Assembly: GCA_963770635.1 (NCBI GenBank)
Contig: CAVYQI010000003.1
Coordinates: 124,001 to 188,000, forward strand
DNA length: 64,000 bases
Origin: DASZIT01 sp963770635
GTDB lineage: Bacteria > Actinomycetota > Acidimicrobiia > Acidimicrobiales > RAAP-2
Direction: 5' to 3'
The stretch's first letter is position 1; the number at the start of each line of letters is the position of its first letter. Below, one piece after another: positions 24,438-33,484 of this stretch. The translations under genes and the position numbers were made by a program. The notes under the pieces were generated by a model, which worked only from the letters and a program-made list of their open reading frames with translations, did no database searches and was not told where the DNA came from.

Positions 24438-25161
24438 TGAGCCGTGCGGTGCGGTCACGCTTCCGAAGCCGGCTGTACAACGACGTCGCGGCCCGGAAGC
24501 CGTCATATCCGGCCACCAACACCACCGGGGGGAACGCCACCAGGGCGCGTTCCTTCCAGGAGGTTGCGGCACCCTCGAGCCAGGCGTCGGCGGCGGTGAC
24601 GGCGCGGGACCATTTCTCCGCATCGAACGGCTCCTTCGCCCCGATGCCCAACACCGTGTGGGGAAGGTCGGTCTGCCCGGCCATGCCGCTGTGAACCAGA
24701 TCGAAGTCCTGCAGGAGGACGTCCATCGCCGACGCGGTGAATCGCCAGTAGTCATCCGGGAAGGCGTGGATGGGGAAGAAGAACACCGAGGTCATCAACA
24801 CCAGGCCGCCGGGTTTGAGGGCGCGGTGGATCTCCCGCATGGCCGCCCAGGGCTCGCGGACGTGCTCGATGGTGTCCAACATCAAGGCGGTTCCCACCGA
24901 CCCGTCGGCCAAGCCGAGGGAATGGAGATCCTGCACCTGATCGACGCCCGACCCGGTCCGGAAATCGGTGCCGATGTAGCTCTTTCCGGGGAAGCGGTCC
25001 CTCAGGAGTTGAAGGTGGGACTGTTCGTCAACCCGCAACGACCCGAACTCCACGATCGGTTCCGGAAGATCGATGGCGGCCTCGAGGCTGTCGACGAGCG
25101 GGTAAAGGGTGGTCCTCACTAACAGCTCTCCCGGTGGTCGCCCGACCGCGGCGTTGACCAC
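24427..25161 (-). CDS. Class I SAM-dependent methyltransferase
   Basis: 244 residues. The SAM fold is recognisable though motif I is altered (VEFGSLRVDEQ in place of a Gly-rich loop). GTDFRTGSGVDQVQD, LMLDTIEHVREPWAAMREI (motif IV region), LKPGGLVLMTSVF and the PDDYWRFT block found in sugar or lipid methyltransferases of glycan clusters are present. It overlaps and precedes the YfhO-like gene, so it probably modifies a sugar in the same surface glycan pathway. The start is the ATG at 25161. Confidence 0.75.
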   Translation of the reverse strand: MVNAAVGRPPGELLVRTTLYPLVDSLEAAIDLPEPIVEFGSLRVDEQSHLQLLRDRFPGKSYIGTDFRTGSGVDQVQDLHSLGLADGSVGTALMLDTIEHVREPWAAMREIHRALKPGGLVLMTSVFFFPIHAFPDDYWRFTASAMDVLLQDFDLVHSGMAGQTDLPHTVLGIGAKEPFDAEKWSRAVTAADAWLEGAATSWKERALVAFPPVVLVAGYDGFRAATSLYSRLRKRDRTARLNGH

Positions 25162-25386
25162 TCGCCCGGCGAGTACATCACATGAACACCGGGATTTCTC
25201 ATGGCGCCGATCTGGTTACACTTTCTCTGCCGATGGATAGCTCGAGGAAAGTTAAGCACATGGTCCCGTTCAGAGGGGTACGGGTCATCGGGGGCGCGGG
25301 CCGGGTGTGGATGAGGTCGGGACGGCCGTGGTGATCGCCTCCCGGTCCTTGGGCGTAGCAACGCTGGCTTGCACCACCACCGCGTC

Positions 25387-26730
25387 ATGACTGCCATCCG
25401 GACGGTGCGTCTCCGGTCCCTGGGCACCCGGATCATCGTCGGTGCCGCGGCGGTCGGGCTGCTGGTGATCGGACTGCAGATGTGGATCGTCCCGAATCCA
25501 TCGGCGGGAGCGGCCACCCCGGTCCGCATCTTCGCCCAGGCCTACAACCAGCCGACCTTCTACGGGCCGGGCCGGGTACCCATCACCGCGCCGCCGTCGG
25601 TGGCGCAGTATCAGCTGCAGCGCATCCAGATGAGCTCGAAGGGTGGGACCGATGTCTTTTCGCTGACTATCACCGGGTCGAACGCCTCGGCGGGGCTCCC
25701 CCGGCTTCCGCCCGACAACAGCGTCGCGCCCGAACTCGAACTGGTCGAGGACCCGGCGCTGCCCGCAGCTTCCCCTGCTGACACCTGCGGGAGCAATTGC
25801 ACCTTCAACCTGACCCAGGCGCCGTCCGGCTGGGTGCTCAACGAGTTCGTCAGCGGCAGCTCGGTCGGGCCGGCCGGTCCGGCCACCGTCACCGTCAGCG
25901 GCGACGTGGTCTCGATCCTGATTGACATCTCGGCCCTGACCCCGGTGGCGCAGAAAGTGTTGGGTGACCCGAGAACCGACGTGCAGGCGGGGTTCATGAC
26001 CCGGGCGTCGGACGGGAGCGGTGAGGAGAACATCTCGAACCCCTACGCCATCGGCTCTTTGATCGGTTTGGGGAGCGGAAGCCAGATCATCGGGCCGTGG
26101 CAGGGCCGGCTCCTCGGGTCGCAGGCGCTGTCAGCCAATCCTTGCAATGGGAACATCCCGCTCTGGTTCACCTACACCCCGTCGGTAGAACAGGAAAACG
26201 TGGTGTTCTCCGAACCGGTGGCGGCCGGGGTGACGGTGGAGGGAGGCGGGCCCGATTCCAGCGCCCAGAACGCCGTCTTCAGCACCCTGGTGGTCCAGAC
26301 CTCCGCCACTCCGAAGGGCGGCGTCGGTGTCTCCTCCATCGACGTCGAGACCAATAACCAGCCGCTGGTACCGCTGCCGGTCGTACCCGCCAACGCCACC
26401 GTCTCCGACAACGTGGTCTCGCTCACGCTGGCCGACGGCAACGGCAACCCGTTGGTACAAGCCGGCGGCTACGTCACCGCTGCCGTCTCCATCCGCCAGT
26501 CGACGGGCAACTGCGTCTACCACTTCCCGATCGTGTCCCTGGCGTTGTTCCCGGTCCCGAAGGCACGGGTGGTGCCCAACGCGGTCTCCGCGTCGTTCTG
26601 GTTGGGTGGGTCGGCCGGGATCGGCGTGATTGCCGCGTTGTTGGGGCTGGCGGCGGCCATCGCGGTTCTCGTCTCTCGCTTCCAAGTCCACACCCGGGCC
26701 GCCCGGGAACGGTCAGCCCAGTCTGAGTGA
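25387..26730 (+). CDS. Exported membrane-anchored protein of unknown function
   Basis: 447 residues. A signal anchor (GTRIIVGAAAVGLLVIGLQMW) leads to a large Ser/Thr/Pro/Val-rich extracellular region with few cysteines (DTCGSNCTFN, NPCNGN, TGNCVYHF) and probable beta-sandwich folds. A C-terminal membrane segment (LGGSAGIGVIAALLGLAAAIAVLV) ends in a short basic tail. This looks like a surface adhesin or matrix-like protein. The ATG at 25387 is preferred over a TTG at 25369. It is divergent from the glycan genes. I do not recognise the family. Confidence 0.7.
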   Translation: MTAIRTVRLRSLGTRIIVGAAAVGLLVIGLQMWIVPNPSAGAATPVRIFAQAYNQPTFYGPGRVPITAPPSVAQYQLQRIQMSSKGGTDVFSLTITGSNASAGLPRLPPDNSVAPELELVEDPALPAASPADTCGSNCTFNLTQAPSGWVLNEFVSGSSVGPAGPATVTVSGDVVSILIDISALTPVAQKVLGDPRTDVQAGFMTRASDGSGEENISNPYAIGSLIGLGSGSQIIGPWQGRLLGSQALSANPCNGNIPLWFTYTPSVEQENVVFSEPVAAGVTVEGGGPDSSAQNAVFSTLVVQTSATPKGGVGVSSIDVETNNQPLVPLPVVPANATVSDNVVSLTLADGNGNPLVQAGGYVTAAVSIRQSTGNCVYHFPIVSLALFPVPKARVVPNAVSASFWLGGSAGIGVIAALLGLAAAIAVLVSRFQVHTRAARERSAQSE

Positions 26731-26734
26731 GGAT

Positions 26735-27303
26735 CTAGGATTCTAACCCCGGACCTTCTCGCTCGATTCGTTTGTGATTGCCGATCTCGTCCCCGCGCCG
26801 AGGGAACATCTCCTGGAGTAGGAACCGGACTCTTGGCAATCACATGACTTGGGTAGGCCGGCTCGACCAGATCGAGACCTTCCTCGGCTGACGTGAAGTG
26901 ACAGAGTTCGTAAAGGGCTCGAATATCGTCTTGATCCCGCTCGATCCGAGCAGCAAGAAGCTTCATCGCCAAGAGGTAACGGGGTGAAGCGGCCGCAACA
27001 CTGAGGCTTCTGCCCTCGAAGACACCGATCCTTTCGGAGTCCGTTCCCGGCATGAAGGCTTTAGCTCCATCGTTTAGCCAGTCGGCTTCGAGACCGAGTC
27101 GCTCCGCGACCCGTCCCGCCGCGCCCCGACCTCAGCTGCAGGCACGAAGATGGCGTCGACATCCTCTGTCGTCCGGCGCGCGTCGTAGGCCAAGGCCATC
27201 GCCGCTCCTCCGACAACGAAGACGTCTCCGCGAATCCCGGCGAGCCCAGTTCTTCGTCAAGGGCTCGAAGGGCCGCCAGTAAGCCGTCTCGGTCAAGCTC
27301 CAT
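26735..27303 (-). pseudogene. Nucleotidyltransferase (DUF6036/MNT-like), frameshifted three times
   Basis: Joining frames gives a normal-looking protein: MELDRDGLLAALRALDEELG, then GIRGDVFVVGGAAMALAYDAR and TEDVDAIFVPA (the GG.A....D.R.T.DVD active site), then RVAERLGLEADWLNDGAKAF, SPRYLLAMKLLAAR, RDQDDIRALYEL and finally PRVRFLLQEMF, ending at a TAG at 26735. Frame changes lie near 27240, 27110-27125 and 26820-26835. The family is the catalytic partner of a two-gene cassette, similar to minimal nucleotidyltransferase systems, some of which act as toxin-antitoxin pairs. Sequencing indels elsewhere in the window mean true decay is not proven. Confidence 0.7.
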
Positions 27304-27305
27304 CT

Positions 27306-27700
27306 TTATGCGTATGTCAAGGCGCCAGCAGTGATGAACACTCCGCGCCGGGCAAAAGAGATGGACTGTTCACAATCGCGTCGGCGTGGAGCGACCGGAT
27401 CCCTGAAACAAACCACCACTTGTCAAGGAACCGATCCTCGTCATCGACCCAGGTAGGGGCGAGCACGTCATCGCGAGCGCAGAGATACTCGACGATTGCA
27501 GCGAGGAGTGCGTCATCGCGGACGTCCCCGGTCGGTATCGGTGCCTCAGCGACCAAGGCACTCCGTTCGCCGATCCCGGCGCGTTCAAACAGTTCGACGA
27601 ATCGAAAAGCCAACCTTAGAGCGAAAGCAAAGTCGCCTTCGGCAATGCATTTACCCACCTCGACAGAAACATCGGCAATGGTCGGTCGCCTGTAGGTCAC
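27306..27700 (-). pseudogene. Partner protein of the nucleotidyltransferase cassette, one frameshift near the 3' end
   Basis: As read, a 127-residue protein (MTYRRPTIADVSVEVG, DFAFALRLAFRFVELFE, WVDDEDRFLDKWWFV, LHADAIVNSPSL). A one-base frame change in a CTTTTG tract near 27358 restores the tail FARRGVFITAGALTYA and a TAA at 27306, which fits the usual ending of such partner proteins and places the stop right before the nucleotidyltransferase ATG. No domain beyond this cassette link is recognised. Confidence 0.55.
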
Positions 27701-27772
27701 TCCTACATTGTAGATGTCTAGCTGCCAGCTACTGCCCGCTCCGAGTGCACCCGCCTTCGAAACGATAAGCCC

Positions 27773-28927
27773 TTAGGCCAGCAACGATCTGGCGATGACC
27801 ACCCGCTGGATCTGGTTGGTGCCCTCGTAGATCTGGGTGATCTTGGCGTCGCGCATGAAGCGCTCGACCGGGAAGTCCTTGGTGAACCCGTAGCCACCCA
27901 GCAGTTGCACGGCATCGATGGTGACCGACATGGCGGTATCCGAGGCGAAGCACTTGGCCATGGCCCCGACCTTGGTGAGCTCGCCCTCCGGGTCGCCGTT
28001 GTCGACCAGGGCGCAGGCCCGGTAGATCAGGGTCCGGGCTGCCTCGGTGCGCATGGCCATGTCGGCCAGCATGAAGCGCAGCCCTTGCAGATCGGCGATC
28101 GGGCTACCGAACGCCTTGCGGTCCATCATGTATTGGGCGGAGAAGTCGATCGCCCCCTGGGCGATGCCGACCGCCTGGGCCCCGATGGTGGGCCGGCTGC
28201 GATCGAGGGTGTGCATGGCAATGGTGAAGCCCTTCCCGAGCTCACCGACCAGGTTGGTCGCCGGCACCCGGACCTCGTCGAACACCACCTCGCCGGTGGG
28301 GCTCCCCCGGATGCCGAGCTTGTCCTCCAGCTTGGCCACCTTGACCCCCCAGTCCGCCTCCACCACGAAGCAGCTGATGCCCCGCCCCCGCGGCGCCTCG
28401 GGGTCGGTGACCGCGAACACGGTGTAGAGGTCGGACACCCCGGCGTTGGTGATCCAGTACTTGGTCCCGGTGATGACGTACTCGTCACCGTCCCGAACCG
28501 CCCGGGTCCGCATGGAGGCCACATCGCTGCCGGCATCGGCTTCCGACAGGCAGTAACTGGCCTGGGACTCGCCGGCGGCGATCCGGGGAAGGTACTTGCG
28601 CTTCACATCCTCCGACGCCCAGTTCATCACCGGCAGCATCCCCAGCTTCGAGATCAGCATGGTCAGCGAGGTGGAGGCGCACACCCGGGCCAGCTCTTCG
28701 GCCATGATCGCCTGGGTGACCAGGTCGGCGCCGGCGCCCCCGTACTCAGCCGGGACCCCGAGCGCCGGGAGCTCGAGTTCCACGCAGGCGTCGAATGAAG
28801 CCTGGGGGAAGGCCGCATCGCGATCGGCCGCCGCGGCGTTGGGCGCGATCCGCTTCTCGGAGAACTGGCGCATCGTGTCCCGGAACTGCCGATGGGTGTC
28901 GGAGAGGGCGAAAACAGGGGAAGTCAC
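27773..28927 (-). CDS. Acyl-CoA dehydrogenase
   Basis: 384 residues, an FAD flavoprotein that makes trans-2-enoyl-CoA. Family blocks: QASYCLSEADAGSDVASM and YVITGTKYWITNAG (FAD/substrate binding), DKLGIRGSPTGEVVFDEV, MMDRKAFGSPI, QLLGGYGFTKDFPVERFMRDAKI, and the terminal QIYEGTNQIQR with the catalytic Glu of short/medium-chain enzymes. A GTG at 28927 is the start. Its electron acceptor would be ETF. No operator like the KstR box is visible here. Confidence 0.93.
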   Translation of the reverse strand: MTSPVFALSDTHRQFRDTMRQFSEKRIAPNAAAADRDAAFPQASFDACVELELPALGVPAEYGGAGADLVTQAIMAEELARVCASTSLTMLISKLGMLPVMNWASEDVKRKYLPRIAAGESQASYCLSEADAGSDVASMRTRAVRDGDEYVITGTKYWITNAGVSDLYTVFAVTDPEAPRGRGISCFVVEADWGVKVAKLEDKLGIRGSPTGEVVFDEVRVPATNLVGELGKGFTIAMHTLDRSRPTIGAQAVGIAQGAIDFSAQYMMDRKAFGSPIADLQGLRFMLADMAMRTEAARTLIYRACALVDNGDPEGELTKVGAMAKCFASDTAMSVTIDAVQLLGGYGFTKDFPVERFMRDAKITQIYEGTNQIQRVVIARSLLA

Positions 28928-28998
28928 CGCTGCACGTTACCTTGCCCGCCGACCACCGCATTCAGCTGCCACGAGTCGACCCGCCGGCGATCGATGCC

Positions 28999-29520
28999 TC
29001 AGGTGGCGACCGGGATGGCCACCATCTGGCGCCACTCCCCCAGCCGGGCGGCCACCGCGTCCGGGCTCAGCCGGAAGGAGTCGACGGCGACGGCGTCGGC
29101 AATGGCCCGCTGAGCGGCGTAGTGATGGGCGGCGGACCGGAAGAGTGGAGCCCGGGCCTCCACCAGGTCGTCCGGCGCCCCGCCCAGGAACCCCCAGAGG
29201 GTGAAGGCGAAGGCGAGGTCGTGGATGATCGGCGCCCTCCCGAACTTGGCCGCCCGGCGCATGGCCACCGCGGTACAGCCGGCGATCACGTCCTCGGTCG
29301 ACTCGCCCTCGGCCAGCTGGAGGCGATCCTCGAACTGGCGAGCCAGCTTGAGGGCAAAACCCTGGTCAGGCCCGATGGTCCCGAACGACGGTCCGCTCGG
29401 CGGTATCGTCCCCCGCAACTCGGAAGGGCGCGACTGGGTCCAGATCCCCGGCACCCGGAGGCGGTAGGTCGACCGCACCTGGTCGGCCTCGACGATGGGG
29501 ACAAAGCTGGGCTGGGTCAT
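28999..29520 (-). CDS. Conserved actinobacterial protein of unknown function
   Basis: 173 residues, no signal peptide or membrane segment. Visible are FVPIVEADQVRSTYRLRVPG near the start, ARQFEDRLQLAEGESTEDVIAGC, and HHYAAQRAIADAVAVDSFRLSPDAV near the end. Alternating helices suggest an all-alpha fold. It overlaps the stop of cimA by 4 bp (ATGA), so it is translated from the same mRNA as the branched-chain amino acid genes. No function can be assigned. Confidence 0.6.
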   Translation of the reverse strand: MTQPSFVPIVEADQVRSTYRLRVPGIWTQSRPSELRGTIPPSGPSFGTIGPDQGFALKLARQFEDRLQLAEGESTEDVIAGCTAVAMRRAAKFGRAPIIHDLAFAFTLWGFLGGAPDDLVEARAPLFRSAAHHYAAQRAIADAVAVDSFRLSPDAVAARLGEWRQMVAIPVAT

Positions 29521-31337
29521 TGGCTGGGTGGTTCCGATCCTTGTCTGGCTGATCCGGCGGCGCCGGTTCCGGGGTGATCCTCCAGGGAACCTCCGGTGGC
29601 GTGCAGCAGACCGTAGACGATGGAATCGGACAGGGCCTTCCAGGACGCCTCGATGATGTCTTCGGAGACCCCGATGGTGGTCCAGGTGCGGTCGCCGTCG
29701 GTCGAGTCGATGAGCACCCGGGTCACCGACCCGGTGCCTTTGGCGGAATCGAGTACCCGGACGCGGTAGTCGACCAGATGGATGTCGGCCAGCCGCGGGT
29801 AGCGCGACCCGATCGCCCCCCGGAGCGCCCCGTCGAGGGCATTGACCGGCCCGTTCCCCTCGGCGGTGGCGACGATCCGGTCGCCTCTCACGAACACCTT
29901 GACCGTTGCCTCGGTCGACCGGGTGAGGGTGTGATCGGCGATCACCCGGTACGACTCGAGATCGAAGAAGTCCTGTGCCCATCCGGTCGAGTTCCGGAGC
30001 AGCAATTCGAGCGAGGCGTCGGCCACCTCGAAGTGGTACCCCTCGTGCTCGAGCCGCTTCAACGAGTCGAGGACCGAGCCCATGGCGTCCGAGTCGAGCT
30101 CGAGTCCCAGTTCGGCGGCTTTGAAGGCCAGAGTCGAACGGCCGGCCATCTCCGAGACCACGAAGCGGGTGCCATTGCCGACCAGGTTGGGTGAGATGTG
30201 CTCATAGGCATCGGAACGCCTGGCGATCGCCGAGGTGTGGAGCCCGGCCTTGTGCGCGAAGACCGACCCGCCGACGAACGGCTGTTGCGGGTTCGGGGCG
30301 ATGTTCACCAGCTCGGCGATGTGGTGGGCCACCGGGGTGATCCGTTCGAGGCGGTCGGGCGGGATGGTCCTCACCCGCAGCTTCAGTGACAGGTCGGGGA
30401 TGGTGGCCGACAGATCGGTGTTCCCCGCCCGCTCGCCGTAGCCGTTGACGCAGCCCTGGACGTGGGTCGCCCCGGCCCCGACCGCGGCCAATGAATTGGC
30501 GACTGCGCACCCGCTGTCATTGTGGAAATGGACACCGACTTGCGTCTCGAACCCACCGAACACGGTGGTCACGATGCGTTCCACCTCGTGCGGCAGCGTG
30601 CCCCCGTTGGTGTCGCACAACACCAGCGTCTCGGCACCAGCTTCTTCCGCTGCCCGGAGGATCCGGATGGTGAACTCCGGATTCGCCTTGTACCCGTCGA
30701 AGAAGTGCTCGGCATCCAGGAACACCCGGAGGTCGTTGGAACGGAGGAACTCCACGGAGTCCGCCACCATGGCCACCGCCTCGTCGAGCGAGGTTCGGAG
30801 CGCGTCGACCACGTGCATCTCCGACGACTTGGCCACGATGCAGACGGCCGGAGTCTGGGCCTTGACCAGGTGCCTCAAGGTATCGTCGTCCTCCGCCTTC
30901 ACCCCGGCGCGACGGGTCGACCCGAAGGCGACCAGGGTGGCGGTGGACAGCCTGAGCTCGGCCGGGGCCCGGGCGAAGAACTCCTCGTCCTTCGGATTGG
31001 CGCCGGGCCATCCACCCTCGATGAAGGTCACACCCAGATGGTCGAGCTGTTCGGCCACCCGCAACTTGTCGTCGACAGTGAGCGAGAGCCCCTCCTGTTG
31101 GGATCCGTCCCGCAGGGTGGTGTCGAACACATCGACGGCGGTGGGCATGGCCGGGAGTGCGAACTGATGACCGGCTCCCTCGGCCGGCGGCTCGGTATCG
31201 GATTCGGCCCCTACCGCCGCTCGTTCCTTCTCGTGGGCATGGGCCTGTTGACCGGCTGTCTGCGGATGCGAGTGCCGGTGCCCGTGCCCGTGGCTGTGCT
31301 CAGGCCCGTCGTTCAGAGTCGGACCGTCACTCGACAT
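29517..31337 (-). CDS. cimA: (R)-citramalate synthase, with His-rich N-terminal extension
   Basis: 606 residues. It condenses pyruvate and acetyl-CoA to citramalate for isoleucine synthesis. The HMGL-like barrel begins with VDVFDTTLRDGSQQEG (catalytic Arg/Asp), then GGWPGANPKDEEFF, LCDTNGGTLPHEV and GVHFHNDSGCAVANS with HxH metal ligands; NGYGERAGNTDLS follows. The C-terminal LeuA-like regulatory domain is present (VKVFVRGDRIVATAEGNGPVNALD). The first ~65 residues are atypical, with a His/Gly-rich run (HSHGHGHRHSHP, then HAH). An alternative start is the ATG of MPTAVDVF. It overlaps ilvE by 11 bp. Confidence 0.88.
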   Translation of the reverse strand: MSSDGPTLNDGPEHSHGHGHRHSHPQTAGQQAHAHEKERAAVGAESDTEPPAEGAGHQFALPAMPTAVDVFDTTLRDGSQQEGLSLTVDDKLRVAEQLDHLGVTFIEGGWPGANPKDEEFFARAPAELRLSTATLVAFGSTRRAGVKAEDDDTLRHLVKAQTPAVCIVAKSSEMHVVDALRTSLDEAVAMVADSVEFLRSNDLRVFLDAEHFFDGYKANPEFTIRILRAAEEAGAETLVLCDTNGGTLPHEVERIVTTVFGGFETQVGVHFHNDSGCAVANSLAAVGAGATHVQGCVNGYGERAGNTDLSATIPDLSLKLRVRTIPPDRLERITPVAHHIAELVNIAPNPQQPFVGGSVFAHKAGLHTSAIARRSDAYEHISPNLVGNGTRFVVSEMAGRSTLAFKAAELGLELDSDAMGSVLDSLKRLEHEGYHFEVADASLELLLRNSTGWAQDFFDLESYRVIADHTLTRSTEATVKVFVRGDRIVATAEGNGPVNALDGALRGAIGSRYPRLADIHLVDYRVRVLDSAKGTGSVTRVLIDSTDGDRTWTTIGVSEDIIEASWKALSDSIVYGLLHATGGSLEDHPGTGAAGSARQGSEPPSQ

Positions 31338-32256
31338 ATTCCAACCAGTCCTTGTAGCGGTCGATCTCACCCCTCACCGCCGCGAAGTAGGTCTGCTGCA
31401 GCTGCTGGGTGATCGGGCCCGGCTTCCCGGTACCCACCTCGCGATCGTCCACCGACCGGATCGGCACCACCTCCGCGGCGGTGCCGGTCAGGAACGCCTC
31501 GTCGGCGGCATAGAGGTCGGTGCGGATCATCTGCTCGTGGGCGACCTCGTAGCCGAGGTCACGGGCAATGGTCTCGACCGACCGCTGGGTGATACCCGGC
31601 AGGGCGCCGGAGTCCGAGGTCGGGGGGGTGATCAGCCGGCCGCCGCTGACGATGAAGATGTTCTCCCCGGTGCATTCGCTGACATTCCCGTCCGGCGCCA
31701 GCAGGATGGCCTCGTCGTAGCCGGCCCGGAGCGCCTCGACCTTGGCCAGCGACGAGTTGACGTACATGCCGGTTCCCTTGGCCGCGGTCGGCACCGCATT
31801 CGGGTCGTGACGGCGCCATGAGCTGATCTTGGTCGACACACCGTTGGCCACCCCCTCGTCACCGAGGTAGGTGCCCCACGGCCAGGAGGCGATGGACACG
31901 TTGACCGGGCAGGGAATCGGGTTCAACCCCATTTCGCCGTAGCCCAGGTACACCAGCGGGCGGATGTAGCAGCCGTCGTCGAGCCCGTTGACCCGGACCA
32001 GGGCGGTGGTGGCGGCGACTATTTCATCGACGGTGTAGGGGATCTCGATCATGTAGACCTTGGCGGAGAAGAACAGCCGCTCGATGTGGTCCCGCAAGCG
32101 GAAGACCGCGACTCCGTTTGGAGTCGGATAGGCCCGGATCCCCTCGAACACGCCAGATCCGTAGTGCATGGTGTGGGTAAGGATGTGGACGGTGGCATCG
32201 GCCCAGTCCACCAGGTCGCCGTCCATCCAGATCTTGTCCGTCGGGGTTATGGGCAC
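31327..32256 (-). CDS. ilvE: Branched-chain amino acid aminotransferase
   Basis: 309 residues, PLP fold type IV. It interconverts Leu/Ile/Val and their 2-oxo acids. Motifs: HTMHYGSGVFEGIRAY, YIRPLVYLGYGEMG, Lys in TAAKGTGMYVNS as the region next to the Schiff base, EAILLAPDGNVSECTGENIF, and FLTGTAAEVVPI. A GTG at 32256 starts the gene 3 bp after the leuB stop. With leuB and cimA it forms a branched-chain amino acid operon. Confidence 0.93.
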   Translation of the reverse strand: MPITPTDKIWMDGDLVDWADATVHILTHTMHYGSGVFEGIRAYPTPNGVAVFRLRDHIERLFFSAKVYMIEIPYTVDEIVAATTALVRVNGLDDGCYIRPLVYLGYGEMGLNPIPCPVNVSIASWPWGTYLGDEGVANGVSTKISSWRRHDPNAVPTAAKGTGMYVNSSLAKVEALRAGYDEAILLAPDGNVSECTGENIFIVSGGRLITPPTSDSGALPGITQRSVETIARDLGYEVAHEQMIRTDLYAADEAFLTGTAAEVVPIRSVDDREVGTGKPGPITQQLQQTYFAAVRGEIDRYKDWLEYVE

Positions 32257-32259
32257 GGC

Positions 32260-33279
32260 TTACAGCCTTTCTGCGATGGCATCGCCGATGGCGGCGGTGG
32301 AAAGTTGTGGGTCGGGCGTCGAGGCGATGAACGCCTGCACCGCCTTGGTGACGCGTTCGGCGGCGGCCGCCTCGCCCAGGTGGTCAAGCATAAGCGCCGC
32401 GGAGCGGATGGCGGCGGCAGGGTTGGCCTTGCCGGTGCCGGCGATGTCGTGGGCGGCACCGTGCACAGGCTCGAACAACGATGGCCCGGTGCGAGCCGGA
32501 TTGAGGTTTGCCGATGCTGCGTACCCGATGCCGCCGGAGATGGCGCCGGCCAGGTCCGTGATGATGTCACCGAAGAGATTGTCGGTGACGATGACGTCGT
32601 AGCGGCCCGGGTTCTCGACCAGGTAGATACAGGCGGCGTCGACGTGGTTGTAGTCGTGGACGACGTCGGGGTAGTCGGAAGCCAATTCGTTGACCGTCCG
32701 ATTCCAAAGATCTCCGGCAAAGGTGAGCACGTTGGTCTTGTGCACCAGCGTCAGATGCCGCCGGGGTCGCTTGGCCGCCAACTCGAATGCGAATCGGGCG
32801 CACCGCTCGGCGCCGTGACGGGTGTTGACCGAGCCCTGGGTCGCCACTTCGAACGGAGTGCCCTTACGAAGAAACCCGCCTTCTCCGGCGTAGGTCCCCT
32901 CGGTGTTCTCCCGGATGACGACGAAGTCGCAGTCCGGCGCCAATGCCCCGGGGACGCCGGTGAAGGGCCGGAGGTTGACGTAGAGGTCGAGATCGAACCG
33001 GAGGCGGAGAAGCAGTCCACGCTCGAGCGTCCCCGGAGGAACTTCGGTGGACCCCACCGGCGGGCCGATGGCGCCGAGGAGAATGGCGTCCTGTTGGCGC
33101 AGCTCGGCGAGGACGGGGTCGGGCAGCACCTCACCAGTGCGGAGGAACCGGTCGGCACCCAGGTCGTACTCGGTAGTGGCCAGGGACACTCCGGCCGCCG
33201 CGACCACTTTCCGCGCCTCGGCCACCACCTCCGGTCCGATCCCGTCGCCCCCGATCAGGCCAACCTTGTGCGTGCTCAC
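32260..33279 (-). CDS. leuB: 3-isopropylmalate dehydrogenase
   Basis: 339 residues, oxidative decarboxylation of 3-isopropylmalate in leucine synthesis. The sequence has VGLIGGDGIGPEVV, the ENTEGTYAGEGG substrate block, KTNVLTFAGDLWNRT, YDVIVTDNLFGDIITDLAGA (Mg2+ site) and EPVHGAAHDIAGTGKANP (NAD site). The start is a GTG at 33279; the open frame further upstream overlaps a terminator-like hairpin. It is the first gene of leuB-ilvE-cimA. CimA and related pathways may also use this enzyme on citramalate-derived methylmalate. Confidence 0.92.
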   Translation of the reverse strand: MSTHKVGLIGGDGIGPEVVAEARKVVAAAGVSLATTEYDLGADRFLRTGEVLPDPVLAELRQQDAILLGAIGPPVGSTEVPPGTLERGLLLRLRFDLDLYVNLRPFTGVPGALAPDCDFVVIRENTEGTYAGEGGFLRKGTPFEVATQGSVNTRHGAERCARFAFELAAKRPRRHLTLVHKTNVLTFAGDLWNRTVNELASDYPDVVHDYNHVDAACIYLVENPGRYDVIVTDNLFGDIITDLAGAISGGIGYAASANLNPARTGPSLFEPVHGAAHDIAGTGKANPAAAIRSAALMLDHLGEAAAAERVTKAVQAFIASTPDPQLSTAAIGDAIAERL

Positions 33280-33349
33280 CCTGTTATCCGTTCTTTCTCG
33301 CTTGACTGTGCCCAGACACTGTTCGGTCCCATCAATAAAAGTGAAATTG

Positions 33350-33373
33350 AAAAACCGCCCACCAAGTGGACGG
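33350..33373 (-). terminator. Intrinsic terminator downstream of tsaC / upstream of leuB
   Basis: On the minus strand an 8-bp stem CCGTCCAC-TTG-GTGGGCGG (one G-U pair in RNA) is followed at once by TTTTT. It lies about 110 bp after the tsaC stop and 70 bp before the leuB start. It most simply ends the prfA-prmC-tsaC transcript. It could also be an attenuator for leuB. Confidence 0.7.
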
Positions 33374-33380
33374 CCAAGAG

Positions 33381-33403
33381 CCACACACCGGTTCGGTATG
33401 TGG
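33381..33403 (-). other. Hairpin immediately upstream of the terminator
   Basis: Ten-base arms CCACATACCG and CGGTGTGTGG around an AAC loop; the single mismatch becomes a U-G pair in minus-strand RNA. It sits 7 bp before the terminator stem. Two adjacent stems, the second a terminator, are the layout of an attenuation leader, but no leader peptide with a run of Leu codons is evident. Confidence 0.5.
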
Positions 33404-33484
33404 CTAATCGATAATAATTACGTAGTGGCGATGGGCCGCACGGTTCGACATCAGCTCTAGTGTCCCTCGGCCACCCACAGGGAG

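Noticed and set aside
23163..24440. 425-codon plus-strand frame opposite the YfhO-like gene
   Set aside because: Composition (Gly/Glu/Arg/His) is that of an antisense shadow and the membrane protein on the other strand is well supported.
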